Source: Thermoplasmata archaeon (GTDB lineage: Archaea; Thermoplasmatota; Thermoplasmata; Lutacidiplasmatales; UBA184). Taken from it: a stretch of DNA of 60,250 nt. The stretch spans positions 1 to 60,250 of the forward strand of contig JAKAVQ010000014.1 in assembly GCA_021817245.1 (NCBI GenBank), read 5' to 3'. This document shows positions 51,225 through 59,835 of the stretch, in pieces. The notes beneath the pieces were generated by a model that saw nothing but the letters and a program-made list of their open reading frames with translations, did no database searches and had not been told where the DNA came from. Made by a program: the position numbers and the translations under genes. How positions within the stretch are numbered: position 1 is the first letter of the stretch; each line of letters begins with the position of its first letter.

Positions 51225-53183
51225 GTGGAATCCGGCCGGCGCCTATCGGCGATCCTGTTCACGGATATGGCCGGCTCGACCCAGCTGGCCCAACGGGACG
51301 AGCGGGCGGCGATCTCGTTGATCGAGGAGCAGGAGACACTCGCGCGGTCGTTGGTGACCGCCCATCGAGGGCGGATGGTGAAGTCGACCGGGGACGGGCT
51401 GCTCCTCGAGTTCCCGAGCGCCCTCGACGCCGTCGAGTGTGCCGTCGAGCTTCAACGGCGGATCCGGGAGCGGAACCAGCGGCCGCACGCCGTAGCACTC
51501 CAGGTCCGGATCGGGGTCCACCTGGGAGACGTTCAGCCGCGCGGTACCGACATCTTCGGGGACGCGGTGAACGTGGCGGCCCGGGTCGAGTCTGCGGCCG
51601 CCGCGGGGGAGGTCTGTCTCTCCCAGTCGCTGTACAATCAGGTCCGGAACAAGGTCCCCTACACGTTCGAGTCGCTCGGACCCCAGAGCCTCAAGGGCGT
51701 GTCCGAGCCCATGGAGCTCTATCGAGTGGTGCTCCCTTGGGTCCGCGGGACCGGTCATGCCCCGGTGACCTCGGCTGCCCCCCGGCTTGCGGTGCTCCCC
51801 CTCGCGAACATTAGCCCCGACGCGAAGGACGAGTACTTCGCGGACGGCCTCACCGAAGAGCTGATCTCGGCCCTCTCGAAGATCCCCAACCTTCGGGTGA
51901 TAGCGCGGACCTCGGTGCTGCCCTACAAGACGACCGCGAAGTCGGTCGCGCAGATCGGGGCCGAGCTGGGCGTCGGCTCGGTCCTGGAGGGCAGCGTGAG
52001 GAAGGCCGGAGATCGGCTTCGGATCTCCCTCCAGCTGATCGACGTCGGGAGCCAGGAGCATATCTGGTCGGAGCGGTTCGACCGCGAGCTCTCCGACGTC
52101 TTCGCCATTCAGTCCGAGGTGGCCGAGAGCACCGCCGGATCGATCCGGATCGAGCTCTCGGACCGAGCGCGAGAGCTCCTACGCCGCCCCCCCACGACGG
52201 ACCTCGTGGCGTACGATCTCTACCTCCGCGGGACCCTCGCGGATCTGTATACGGGGGACGGATTCCGCGAATCGGTCGCCCTGCTGGAGCAAGCGGTCGA
52301 GAAGGACCCGGACTTCGCCCTGGCCTACGCGCAGTTGGGCCATCGGTACGTCCTGGGAGCCGGAGACTATCTGACCCACCACGAGGGATTCGCGCGGGCG
52401 CGGGAGGCCGCACTTCGCGCGATTGAGCTCGATCCCGATCTCTCCGATGCCCACTCGACGCTCGCGGAGCTCGCAATGCAGGAGGACCACGATTGGGCTA
52501 GGGCCGAAGCCGAGTTCCTCCGAGCCCTGAGCCTGAACCCCAGCAACACCACCGCGCGAGCGAACTATGCCTTCCTCTTGAAGGTCCTCGACCGTCGCGA
52601 AGAGTGCGAGGCGCAATACCGGGCGGCGGTCGAAGTCGACCCGAAGGCGTGGTCCTCGCGCTGGGGGCTCATCGACCTCGCGCTCAGTGAGGGGAATGTC
52701 GCTCTGGCCGAGAAACGGGTCCGAGAACTCCTGGACCCCGACCCGAACCCCAGCATCACGCACCTCGCCTTCGGCGCGTACCATGCGTGGGTCGGCAACC
52801 GAACCGAAGCCCGGCGCGAGCTCGAGGCCGCGGGACGTTCCTCGATCTTCGTCTACCGGTTCGCCCGGGCGATGGCCCTCGCCGCGCTGGGGGAGACGGC
52901 CGAGGCCGACGCCCTTCTGACCGAGTTCACCGACGGATCGCCGCGCGAGTTCGTCGCTCAGGAGTACATCGCGGCGCTCTACGCGACGACCGGAGCGCGC
53001 GAGAAGGCGCTCGAGCTGCTCGAAGAGGGCGTGAAGCACGGGGAGACCGGCCTTTGGATCCGCTATGCCCTGCCGTCCTTCGACTCCATCCGGGAAGACC
53101 CTCGGTTCGCAGCGATGCTCCGATCGCTCCATCTTCCCGACACCGTGGTCGAGAAGGCGACTCGACTTCCGCCGAAGAAGTAG
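51225..53183 (+). CDS. Class III adenylate/guanylate cyclase with TolB-like and TPR domains
   Basis: A 652-residue protein. The cyclase domain (1-165) has the metal-binding Asp14 in FTDMAGST, Lys53 and Asp57 in VKSTGDGLLLEF, and the transition-state Asn and Arg in VNVAARVE, so it should make cyclic AMP or GMP from the triphosphate. A TolB-like segment follows at about 185-310 (RLAVLPLANISPDAKDEYFADGLTEELI), then about six TPR repeats (330-640). This architecture is typical of soil bacteria, so transfer from bacteria is likely. The GTG at 51,225 matches the TATA box position. Confidence 0.85.
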   Translation: MESGRRLSAILFTDMAGSTQLAQRDERAAISLIEEQETLARSLVTAHRGRMVKSTGDGLLLEFPSALDAVECAVELQRRIRERNQRPHAVALQVRIGVHLGDVQPRGTDIFGDAVNVAARVESAAAAGEVCLSQSLYNQVRNKVPYTFESLGPQSLKGVSEPMELYRVVLPWVRGTGHAPVTSAAPRLAVLPLANISPDAKDEYFADGLTEELISALSKIPNLRVIARTSVLPYKTTAKSVAQIGAELGVGSVLEGSVRKAGDRLRISLQLIDVGSQEHIWSERFDRELSDVFAIQSEVAESTAGSIRIELSDRARELLRRPPTTDLVAYDLYLRGTLADLYTGDGFRESVALLEQAVEKDPDFALAYAQLGHRYVLGAGDYLTHHEGFARAREAALRAIELDPDLSDAHSTLAELAMQEDHDWARAEAEFLRALSLNPSNTTARANYAFLLKVLDRREECEAQYRAAVEVDPKAWSSRWGLIDLALSEGNVALAEKRVRELLDPDPNPSITHLAFGAYHAWVGNRTEARRELEAAGRSSIFVYRFARAMALAALGETAEADALLTEFTDGSPREFVAQEYIAALYATTGAREKALELLEEGVKHGETGLWIRYALPSFDSIREDPRFAAMLRSLHLPDTVVEKATRLPPKK

Positions 53184-53432
53184 CGGTCGGGACCGGCACC
53201 GCGGCAGTCGGTCGCGGCGCGGGATCGTTCTGGGACGCCGCACGAACGCGGTCCGCCGTCGCGCGCCGACCATGCCCATGCCCGACCCGAACCCAGAAGG
53301 CCCTGTCGGTCTCGTGCCGTCCTCCGGCCCCGCCGAGATCGGGGGAACCGGGCCGCTCGTTCGAGGTCCCGACTTCGGGGAATGGCCTTCTCGCGGCCGG
53401 GACCCCCGAGGTCCGCCCGCGAGCACGGCAGA

Positions 53433-53440
53433 CTTATATC
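53433..53440 (+). promoter_or_regulatory. TATA box for the PadR-ABC-Usp operon
   Basis: CTTATATC is followed by an AT-rich ATCTATACTGTAG segment (53,444-53,456). The centre is about 28 nt before the ATG at 53,465. The adjacent ATACTGTAG resembles half of a PadR operator, so self-repression is plausible. Confidence 0.5.
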
Positions 53441-53464
53441 GAAATCTATACTGTAGCCGGCACA

Positions 53465-54028
53465 ATGGTCTCCGCGTCGAGCCCGCGGCCCATGCCCGGA
53501 CGGATCCTCGGCCTGTACGCACTGTCGGTCATGGAGGCGGAGGGCTCGCTCTACGGCTACCGGCTCTCCGACCGGGTGGCCGAACGTACGGAGGGAGATT
53601 GGCGACCCGGTGCCGGCACGGTCTACCCGGCGCTCGAGTCGCTGACGCGACGCAAGCTGGCGCGGGTCTCCCCCGAGGGGCGTCGACGGGTGTATCGGAT
53701 CACTCCCCAGGGGCGGTCCGTGCTCGAGCGGATCCGGGGCAACCTCGCTTGGCGAAGCGCGGGGGGGCCGGATCTTTCGGTGCTCTGGGCCGAGATTGCC
53801 GGCGCGGACGACCTCGGGACCTTTCTGCTCCTGCGCCTCCGTCGCTCGCTCGATGCCGTCGAGGCTGCGCTCGGCACCTCGTCAAAGCGCGGCGCGCCGA
53901 CCCCGGGGACAGAGACCCTTCGGGCGGACGTGACCGCGGAGCTCACGGCGCGCCTCGACTCGCTGCGCCGCCGCGGCCCCCGCTTTGGCGGGGTGCATAC
54001 TTCCCGACAGGGGGGATCGGGAGGATGA
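53465..54028 (+). CDS. PadR-family transcriptional regulator
   Basis: A 187-residue winged-helix repressor. LYALSVMEAEGSLYGYRLSDRV leads into the wing helix, with the recognition region AGTVYPALESLTRRKLARVSPEGRRRVYRITPQG. The C-terminal half is helical, suitable for dimerisation. PadR proteins often control a divergent or downstream exporter; here the gene is coupled by ATGA to the ABC ATPase. The inducer is unknown. Confidence 0.85.
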   Translation: MVSASSPRPMPGRILGLYALSVMEAEGSLYGYRLSDRVAERTEGDWRPGAGTVYPALESLTRRKLARVSPEGRRRVYRITPQGRSVLERIRGNLAWRSAGGPDLSVLWAEIAGADDLGTFLLLRLRRSLDAVEAALGTSSKRGAPTPGTETLRADVTAELTARLDSLRRRGPRFGGVHTSRQGGSGG

Positions 54029-55014
54029 GCGCCGACGGTCTCGCGATTTCGGTCCACGGCCTCACGAAAACCTACGGCCGCCTGGTCGCGGTGGACCACA
54101 TCGACATGTCGATCCCCACCGGGTCGATCTTTGGCCTGCTCGGCCCGAACGGCGCGGGCAAGACCACCACGATCAAGCTGCTCACGGGAATCACCGACAT
54201 CACCGACGGCTCCGCGACGGTCGCGGGATTCGACGTCCGTCGGGAACCGATGAGCGTGAAGCAGCGGGTCGGGTGGGTCGCGGCCGAGGTCATTTTGGAC
54301 GACGACCTTTCGGGCTGGGAAAACCTCTGGCTTCAGGCGCAGTTGCAACGGCTCAGTGACTGGAAAGGCCGGGCGGACCAGCTGCTGAAGTACTTCGAGC
54401 TGTCCGACCGGCGGAAGGACAAGGTCGGAACGTACTCCACCGGCATGCGGAAGAAGATGGAGATCGCGCTCGCTCTCCTTCACGAGCCCGAGGTGATCTT
54501 CATGGACGAGCCGACGATCGGGCTCGACGCGAATGTGCGTCGCATGCTCTGGGACCTGATCACGGGGGTCAACCGATCGTTCGGCGTCACGGTCCTGCTC
54601 ACGTCGCACTACATCGAGGAGGCGGACGCGCTCTGCGATCGCGTCGCGATCATCGACCAGGGCAGGATCGTCGTGACCGGATCCCCCTCCGAGCTCAAGT
54701 CGCGGGTCAAAGAGGACTTCATCGAGCTCGAGACGTCCGAGAGCGTGACGCAGGAGAAGCTCGCCGCGATCCCCGGGGTCTCGGAGGTACGCAGTCAGGG
54801 CCGCGCCTGGGTCCTTCGCGTCGCCTCGGCGGAGGAGGTCCTGCCGGCGGTCTTCCACGCCCTGAAGACCGACGGGATACGGCGGATCAACGTCGAGAAG
54901 CCGAGCCTGGAATCGGTCTTCATTGACATCACGGGGAAGCGGATCGACCAGGGGGGGTCGGACGTCCCCGATTACCGCAAGTTCTACGCGAACCTCCGGA
55001 GGGCCCAGCGATGA
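54025..55014 (+). CDS. ABC transporter ATP-binding protein (DRA/CcmA-type exporter)
   Basis: A 329-residue nucleotide-binding protein. Walker A is GPNGAGKTT, the signature is TYSTGMRKKMEIA, Walker B is VIFMDEPTIGLDA, and the H-loop is LTSHYIEEADALCD. A C-terminal extension of about 95 residues is typical of daunorubicin-resistance-like exporters. It pairs with the ABC-2 permease through an ATGA overlap. The exported substrate is unknown. Confidence 0.9.
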   Translation: MSADGLAISVHGLTKTYGRLVAVDHIDMSIPTGSIFGLLGPNGAGKTTTIKLLTGITDITDGSATVAGFDVRREPMSVKQRVGWVAAEVILDDDLSGWENLWLQAQLQRLSDWKGRADQLLKYFELSDRRKDKVGTYSTGMRKKMEIALALLHEPEVIFMDEPTIGLDANVRRMLWDLITGVNRSFGVTVLLTSHYIEEADALCDRVAIIDQGRIVVTGSPSELKSRVKEDFIELETSESVTQEKLAAIPGVSEVRSQGRAWVLRVASAEEVLPAVFHALKTDGIRRINVEKPSLESVFIDITGKRIDQGGSDVPDYRKFYANLRRAQR

Positions 55015-55868
55015 GCACGGCAGCGCCGACGGTCTCGCTTCCGACGGACGTGGTTCGCTCGCCCGCCACGCGCACGGGGCAGCTCCAGCAGTTCTGGGGA
55101 CTGTTCGCTCGGGAGTTGATCAAGACCTTCCGCAACCCTTGGGTGATCGTGATCACCCTCGTCCAGCCGTTCATGTGGCTCGCGTTCTTCGGTGGCATGA
55201 TGTCCGAGCTTCCCACGGCGGAGCTCGACACGTTCCTCCTCCACGCCCCGCCGGGCACGAGTTACCTCTCGTTCCTGCTCCCCGGAGTGCTCGCGACCGG
55301 CATGATGTCGATCGGCATGTTCGGCTCGATGAGCACGATCCAGGACAAGCGCTTCGGATTCATGAAGCGCATCCTGATCACCCCCACGAGCAAGGCGACG
55401 GTCTACCTCGCGAAGGCGCTCGGGGCGGCGATGCGGGGGCTCGTCCAGATCCCGGTGATGATCGTGGCGGCGCTCGCCTTCGGCGTCCAGCTCCACGGGG
55501 ACCCCCTGGGCTGGCTCGCCTGGATCGTGGGCCTGGTCCTTCTCGGACTAGGATTTGCGGCGTTCTTCCTCGCCATTACCGCGTCCAGCACCGACTGGCA
55601 GACGCCCGGTGTCATCTCGAACTTCATCACGATGCCGCTCATGTTCGCGAGCGGAGCGATGTTCCCGACGGCGATCTATCCGAGCTGGATGCGCGCGATC
55701 GCCGACGTGAACCCGGTCGGCTACTCCGCGGCGCTCTCGCGGGACGTGATGACCTTCAACCAGTTCACCGTCACCGATCTGACCTACCTCGGCTACCTCG
55801 CGATCTTCGCCGCCGCGATGGTCCTGATCGGGACGCTCGTCGCTTCCCGGTACCTGAGGGTCGAATGA
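55011..55868 (+). CDS. ABC-2 type permease
   Basis: A 285-residue membrane protein with six hydrophobic helices. FARELIKTFRNPWVIVITLVQP is the conserved N-terminal element of ABC-2 permeases, and FISNFITMPLMFASGAMFP is the late loop-helix signature. It forms the channel for the ATPase encoded just upstream (ATGA overlap) and overlaps the Usp gene likewise. Confidence 0.88.
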   Translation: MSTAAPTVSLPTDVVRSPATRTGQLQQFWGLFARELIKTFRNPWVIVITLVQPFMWLAFFGGMMSELPTAELDTFLLHAPPGTSYLSFLLPGVLATGMMSIGMFGSMSTIQDKRFGFMKRILITPTSKATVYLAKALGAAMRGLVQIPVMIVAALAFGVQLHGDPLGWLAWIVGLVLLGLGFAAFFLAITASSTDWQTPGVISNFITMPLMFASGAMFPTAIYPSWMRAIADVNPVGYSAALSRDVMTFNQFTVTDLTYLGYLAIFAAAMVLIGTLVASRYLRVE

Positions 55869-56374
55869 CGCCGAATTCGGACGCCCCACCGGTGTCCGAC
55901 CACGGCGGAATCGCCGTCGCGGTGGACGGCTCCGGCCCCGCGGAGCTCGCGCTTCAGCGTGCGATCGATGTCGCCCGGCAGGCCGCCTCCGAGCTCGTGA
56001 TCGTGGCCGTCGTTCCGGAGCGGCATGCCTTCACGCCCGAGGGCCGGTCGCTGCCGGAGACCGACCGCGAAGCGGAGAGATTCCTCAGGGAAGTGACGGG
56101 ACGCTACGTGGCGGTCGCCCGCGCCGCGGGGGTCTCCCGCGTCTCCACGGCGGTGCTCGCAGGTCCGGCGGTCGAGCAACTCCTGAGCTTTGTCGACGAG
56201 CGCCGGCCCGACCTCTTGGTCGTAGGCGCTCGGGGCCTGTCCACGACGCGACGGCTACTCCTGGGCAGCGTGAGCGACGCCCTCGTCCACCACGCCGGGT
56301 GCTCGGTGCTGGTCGTCCGTGACCCCGAAGGATCGAAGAGGGCCGTTGTGCGCCGGCCGACGCCGGCCGGCTGA
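55865..56374 (+). CDS. Universal stress protein (UspA family)
   Basis: A 169-residue Usp domain. GIAVAVDGSGPAELALQRA lies at the N-terminus and VGARGLSTTRRLLLGSVSDALVHHAGCSVLVVRDPEG is the ATP-binding loop with G-x9-G-S. As the last gene of the PadR-ABC operon, translated through ATGA coupling, it may modulate the exporter or respond with it. It is clearly a paralogue of the Usp at 45,577. Confidence 0.85.
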   Translation: MTPNSDAPPVSDHGGIAVAVDGSGPAELALQRAIDVARQAASELVIVAVVPERHAFTPEGRSLPETDREAERFLREVTGRYVAVARAAGVSRVSTAVLAGPAVEQLLSFVDERRPDLLVVGARGLSTTRRLLLGSVSDALVHHAGCSVLVVRDPEGSKRAVVRRPTPAG

Positions 56375-56868
56375 GCCGCCGGGCGGCGCCGTACGCGGCG
56401 CCCCCTCAAGGGCACTGGTCCTACGCGGGGTCGCCGCGGCACTCCCCCGATGGCCTTCCAAGGTCCCTCGCCGGGTCCGGCCCTCTCTTCGTAGCCCCTA
56501 CGGGCCTCTGGACTCGGGCCCCTACGCGGGGCACCCCCGGATCCCCGGCGAGTGCCGAACCGACAAACGTCGTTTGAACTCGTAGACCCCGAGAGAAGGA
56601 ACCGGGCCTCATCTGCGACCCGCGCGGTCGAAGGACGACAGCATGGAGCGCGGCGGCCGGGAGCCGCACCCAAAGCGAGTTGCGGAGGGCGCGGCGGCAT
56701 CGTAGGAGTTCGAAGACCCGCGGGCCGGCTCCGACGGGAGCCGGCGTAGCACGCCCGGCCCTCAAATCCACGTCAGCGGTTGAGTGTTATATATCACGTC
56801 CTTCGTGGCCGTGACGGGTTCTGGCATGACACGGGAGTCCGCTCGGGGTATGGCTGGTCTTTGCGCTG
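56375..56868. other. Non-coding region with hairpins, palindrome and TATA box
   Basis: About 490 nt with no supported gene. Structures seen include CAAACG-T-CGTTTG (56,564-56,576), and a perfect 9-bp stem GCCGGCTCC/GGAGCCGGC with a GACG loop (56,724-56,745) that may be a terminator or RNA element. TTATATAT at 56,787-56,794 is a strong TATA box for the following secreted protein gene. Confidence 0.45.
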
Positions 56869-58245
56869 ATGGTGTTGCCCGGCCTGTCGGCGACGGTCGC
56901 CGTGGGGGCGGCGTCAGCGCCTCTGGCCCTGCACCGTCCTCTCCAGACGCCGCTGGAGCCGCCGAACTCGAATCTGGCCGGTGCGTTCGCTTTCGTCTCG
57001 AACTTCGAAGACCTTCGGATGGACGGTTGGCAGGCGATCCAGGGCTCTGCAAAGGTGGTGACGAATCCCGCGTACAACGGGGAACCCTCACTCCAGTCCA
57101 AGGCGACCGGCATGGAGACCCAGATCGACGTGGCCTCTCAGGGCTTCAAAACGGGCGATCGCTTCCTCTCCTTCCAAGCTGAGGTCCACGTGGGAAGCGG
57201 CGCCGGCTGGGTCGGTTTGGGCAGGGGGTCGACCGCTGTCGCGGTGATCGGCGTGAACGGCAACCAGGTCTGGGCGGGCGGCACCCCCTCCACCGCGACG
57301 AGGGTCGGCACGGTGCCCTCCCCCACAGTGCAGCCGGCCGGATGGGTCTACCTGAGCGCCAACGTGTACGCGTCCGTCAGCCCGAACGGCAAGACCACGA
57401 ACTGGTACATGGATGTCTATGCGGACCGCACCGACCAGGCGATCCAGACCGGCGTGTCGGTGCCCAACGCGGGGACGTACACCGATGGCTGGGTCTCCAC
57501 CACGTCAAGGACGGTGGACTACACGAACATCGTGGTCACCACTTACGAGATCCCGACCTCGATTCCCGGCTACAACAACATGGACGGCTACGGACAGGGC
57601 TCAGGGCTCTTGGTCCAGCTCCTGCCGGCGTTCACCACGCTCTCGGCTTCGATGACGCTCTCCGACTGGAACGTCCCCCAGACCGGGATCCTTTCGTTCC
57701 AGATCAACGCGATGAACTGGTACGGGACGACCCGGTCGAGCTGCAAGGGTTTCTTCCAGCTGGGTATCGACCTTGACCCCAACGGGAACATCGCGCCCTG
57801 GTACGTCCCAGGGGTCAACTGCGTCGCCCACTACTTCCTGAACTCGAACAATCCTGCGATCTCGCCCGGCTTTCCCTCGCCGGCCGGGACGCAGCTGACT
57901 CTGTCCATTACCGACAACCCGTCGGCGGGGATGGTCGACTTCACGATCGTGGACCGGTCGGTTCACGGTGCGGACCGCACCTGGTTCGCGGCGATCCCGT
58001 ACGCGGGGACCGAGTTCTTTGGGACGTACACCCAGATCGAGTGGCAGCCGTGCTGCTCCCTTTACCCAATCGGGGACTATCATTTCAACGGGACGCTCGA
58101 CCACATGGCGGTCTCGGGCGGCAACCTCTCCGCCACAATGCCGCTCACCTCGTCGTACATGCTCCCGTTCGCCCTCGACATGCCGCCGAGCTGGAGCATC
58201 AACTACTACATCGACTCGGTGAACGGCTACCACCAGGTCGGCTGA
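56869..58245 (+). CDS. Secreted beta-rich protein, signal peptide apparently split by a frameshift
   Basis: A 458-residue exported protein with a Trp- and Gly-rich beta structure (two concanavalin-like sandwich segments, about residues 40-215 and 230-440). A Cys pair (WQPCCSLY) lies near residue 405. There is no C-terminal membrane anchor, so it should be released. The ATG at 56,869 gives only half of a signal peptide. Upstream, an ATG at 56,826, which matches the TATA box, gives MTRESAR; removing one G from the run 56,845-56,848 would yield a classic signal peptide, MTRESARVWLVFALMVL. Either the start is unusual or the gene has an indel. Function unknown. Confidence 0.7.
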   Translation: MVLPGLSATVAVGAASAPLALHRPLQTPLEPPNSNLAGAFAFVSNFEDLRMDGWQAIQGSAKVVTNPAYNGEPSLQSKATGMETQIDVASQGFKTGDRFLSFQAEVHVGSGAGWVGLGRGSTAVAVIGVNGNQVWAGGTPSTATRVGTVPSPTVQPAGWVYLSANVYASVSPNGKTTNWYMDVYADRTDQAIQTGVSVPNAGTYTDGWVSTTSRTVDYTNIVVTTYEIPTSIPGYNNMDGYGQGSGLLVQLLPAFTTLSASMTLSDWNVPQTGILSFQINAMNWYGTTRSSCKGFFQLGIDLDPNGNIAPWYVPGVNCVAHYFLNSNNPAISPGFPSPAGTQLTLSITDNPSAGMVDFTIVDRSVHGADRTWFAAIPYAGTEFFGTYTQIEWQPCCSLYPIGDYHFNGTLDHMAVSGGNLSATMPLTSSYMLPFALDMPPSWSINYYIDSVNGYHQVG

Positions 58246-58623
58246 GGGAGCCGAGGCCGCAGACGTTCCCCGCCCGCCGACGGGCGTGGACGGGGAGAGC
58301 CACCGATGGCCCGCCAATGACGCTCGACCGAACTATGCCCACGACGCCGAAGGATTCCGTGGTCGTGGTGAACGGCGGGCGGGCCCTCGAGAACACGAGC
58401 GCCGCACCGGCGGGGCCACTCGGGCCCCACGAAGGCGGGACTGTCGGCCGGAGGGCGGACGGGCCGGAGGCCGCCGTGCGGTCGTCCGGCTCTGCGAACC
58501 CCTCGGCCGGCACGGACACGGCGAACCTCTCGTCACTGACGATGAAGCCCGAGGCCACGGTAAGATCGGAAGAGGAGATCGGGCGGCCGACGGATCCACC
58601 GTTTCTGCTCCCGGGCAGCCGGC
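58246..58623. other. Non-coding gap with terminator-like hairpin
   Basis: About 380 nt between two convergent genes. Just after the secreted protein stop, CCCCGCCCGCC pairs with GGCGTGGACGGGG around GACG (58,267-58,294), a likely termination hairpin. The remainder is GC-rich with only noise frames. Confidence 0.4.
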
Positions 58624-59835
58624 TTAGGGGTTGCGCCGTCGGCGAGCTACTACAGCGACCACGATGACGACCGCGATGACTCCGCCCAGGAGCCACAACC
58701 ACCAGTAGGTGGCGGCGGACGAATTAGGCTGGGAAGCGGAACTCGGAGATACTGCCACCGTGACTGTGGCCGAACCGGCCTGGTAGCCGGAGGCCGTGGC
58801 GCTGGCCGTGATCGTGACGTGGGTCGTCTTCGTAAACCCGGAGGGGGCCGAGAACGTGAAGTTCGCGTACCCGGAAGCTCCCGTGACGATCGATCCCGGC
58901 GAACTCGTTCCGTCCGAAAGGATCAGGGTCACGTTCGCTCCGACGACCACGACCCCCGTGGCGTTGGTGACCCTCGCGCTCAATCCCGGGGACGCGCCCC
59001 CGTCGACCGTCGTTGCCGCTCCCGCCAGCGTTAGGGTCACGTCGAGGGACGGGGCGACCCCGCTGTTGACCGTGACCGCCGAGATATTGCTCCCGTTGGC
59101 GTACTCCGCGGCCGTCGCGATGAACAGAAGCCAGACCTGGGTCGCGACCGAGACGGTCGGCGCCCGAAGCGTGAGGGTGGCGTTCCCGGTGGTGCCGCTG
59201 ATCGCGATGGCCGGGGTCACGGTCCCGCTGGTGGTTCCCATGGTCACGTTCGCGCCGGCCACTGGGTTCCCGTGGTTATCGGTCACACGAACGACGATAA
59301 GGTCGGAGGCGCTCGAGTGGACGGAGGTACCCTGGGGAAAGCTGGGTGTCGCGATGAGGTAGGGACCCGTCGGCTGAACGGTCAGGTTCGCGGAGCCGGA
59401 GCCGGGGAGGAGGCCCGAACGGGTCGCCGATGCGGTTAGCGCCAAGTGGGCGACCGAGGTGACCGACGGAGTAGTGAACGACGTGTTGACCTCCCCCCCG
59501 ACCCCGGTGTCGCCCGTCTGGGGGTAGAAGGTCCCTCCCGCGCTCGACGCGAACGAAACGGTCGCGTTCGTTACCGAGCTTCCGTTGTCGGTCACCCGCG
59601 CGCGCAGCGCGACCGTCGCGCCCGAGGACGTTACGTTCGGCTGGAGAGTAATCGTGACGGAGAGATGGGTTAACGCGGGAGGCAGTCCCGATCCCGAGAT
59701 TCCCGAAGCGCTACCGACGGGTCCCCCGGGGGTGATCGCGACACCGAGAGCGAGCAAGCCGGTCACCGACAGGATGGCGAGGGGGACCGCGACGGACGAC
59801 GGACGACGTGCTTCGAGAGTCATCGAATCGTTCAC
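58624..59835 (-). CDS. Secreted Ig-like repeat (BIG1-type) protein with C-terminal anchor
   Basis: A 403-residue surface protein. Residues about 14-36 are a signal peptide. Three Ig-like (bacterial Ig-like, invasin-type) repeats follow at about 55-370, each with V(A/S)-(L/A)-R-A-RVTDN-type strands, ATVSFASS and VTLTLAGA-like strands and a final GYANFTFSAP edge. A membrane helix at about 377-398 (WWLWLLGGVIAVVIVVAVV) is followed by RRRRNP. Many NxS/T sites suggest glycosylation. It probably decorates the cell surface. Confidence 0.8.
   Translation of the reverse strand: MNDSMTLEARRPSSVAVPLAILSVTGLLALGVAITPGGPVGSASGISGSGLPPALTHLSVTITLQPNVTSSGATVALRARVTDNGSSVTNATVSFASSAGGTFYPQTGDTGVGGEVNTSFTTPSVTSVAHLALTASATRSGLLPGSGSANLTVQPTGPYLIATPSFPQGTSVHSSASDLIVVRVTDNHGNPVAGANVTMGTTSGTVTPAIAISGTTGNATLTLRAPTVSVATQVWLLFIATAAEYANGSNISAVTVNSGVAPSLDVTLTLAGAATTVDGGASPGLSARVTNATGVVVVGANVTLILSDGTSSPGSIVTGASGYANFTFSAPSGFTKTTHVTITASATASGYQAGSATVTVAVSPSSASQPNSSAATYWWLWLLGGVIAVVIVVAVVARRRRNP

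Noticed and set aside
49110-51814. Several plus-strand frames around the peptidase and cyclase starts
   Set aside because: They are antisense to the M14 peptidase or out of frame with the cyclase, and none shows protein-like sequence.
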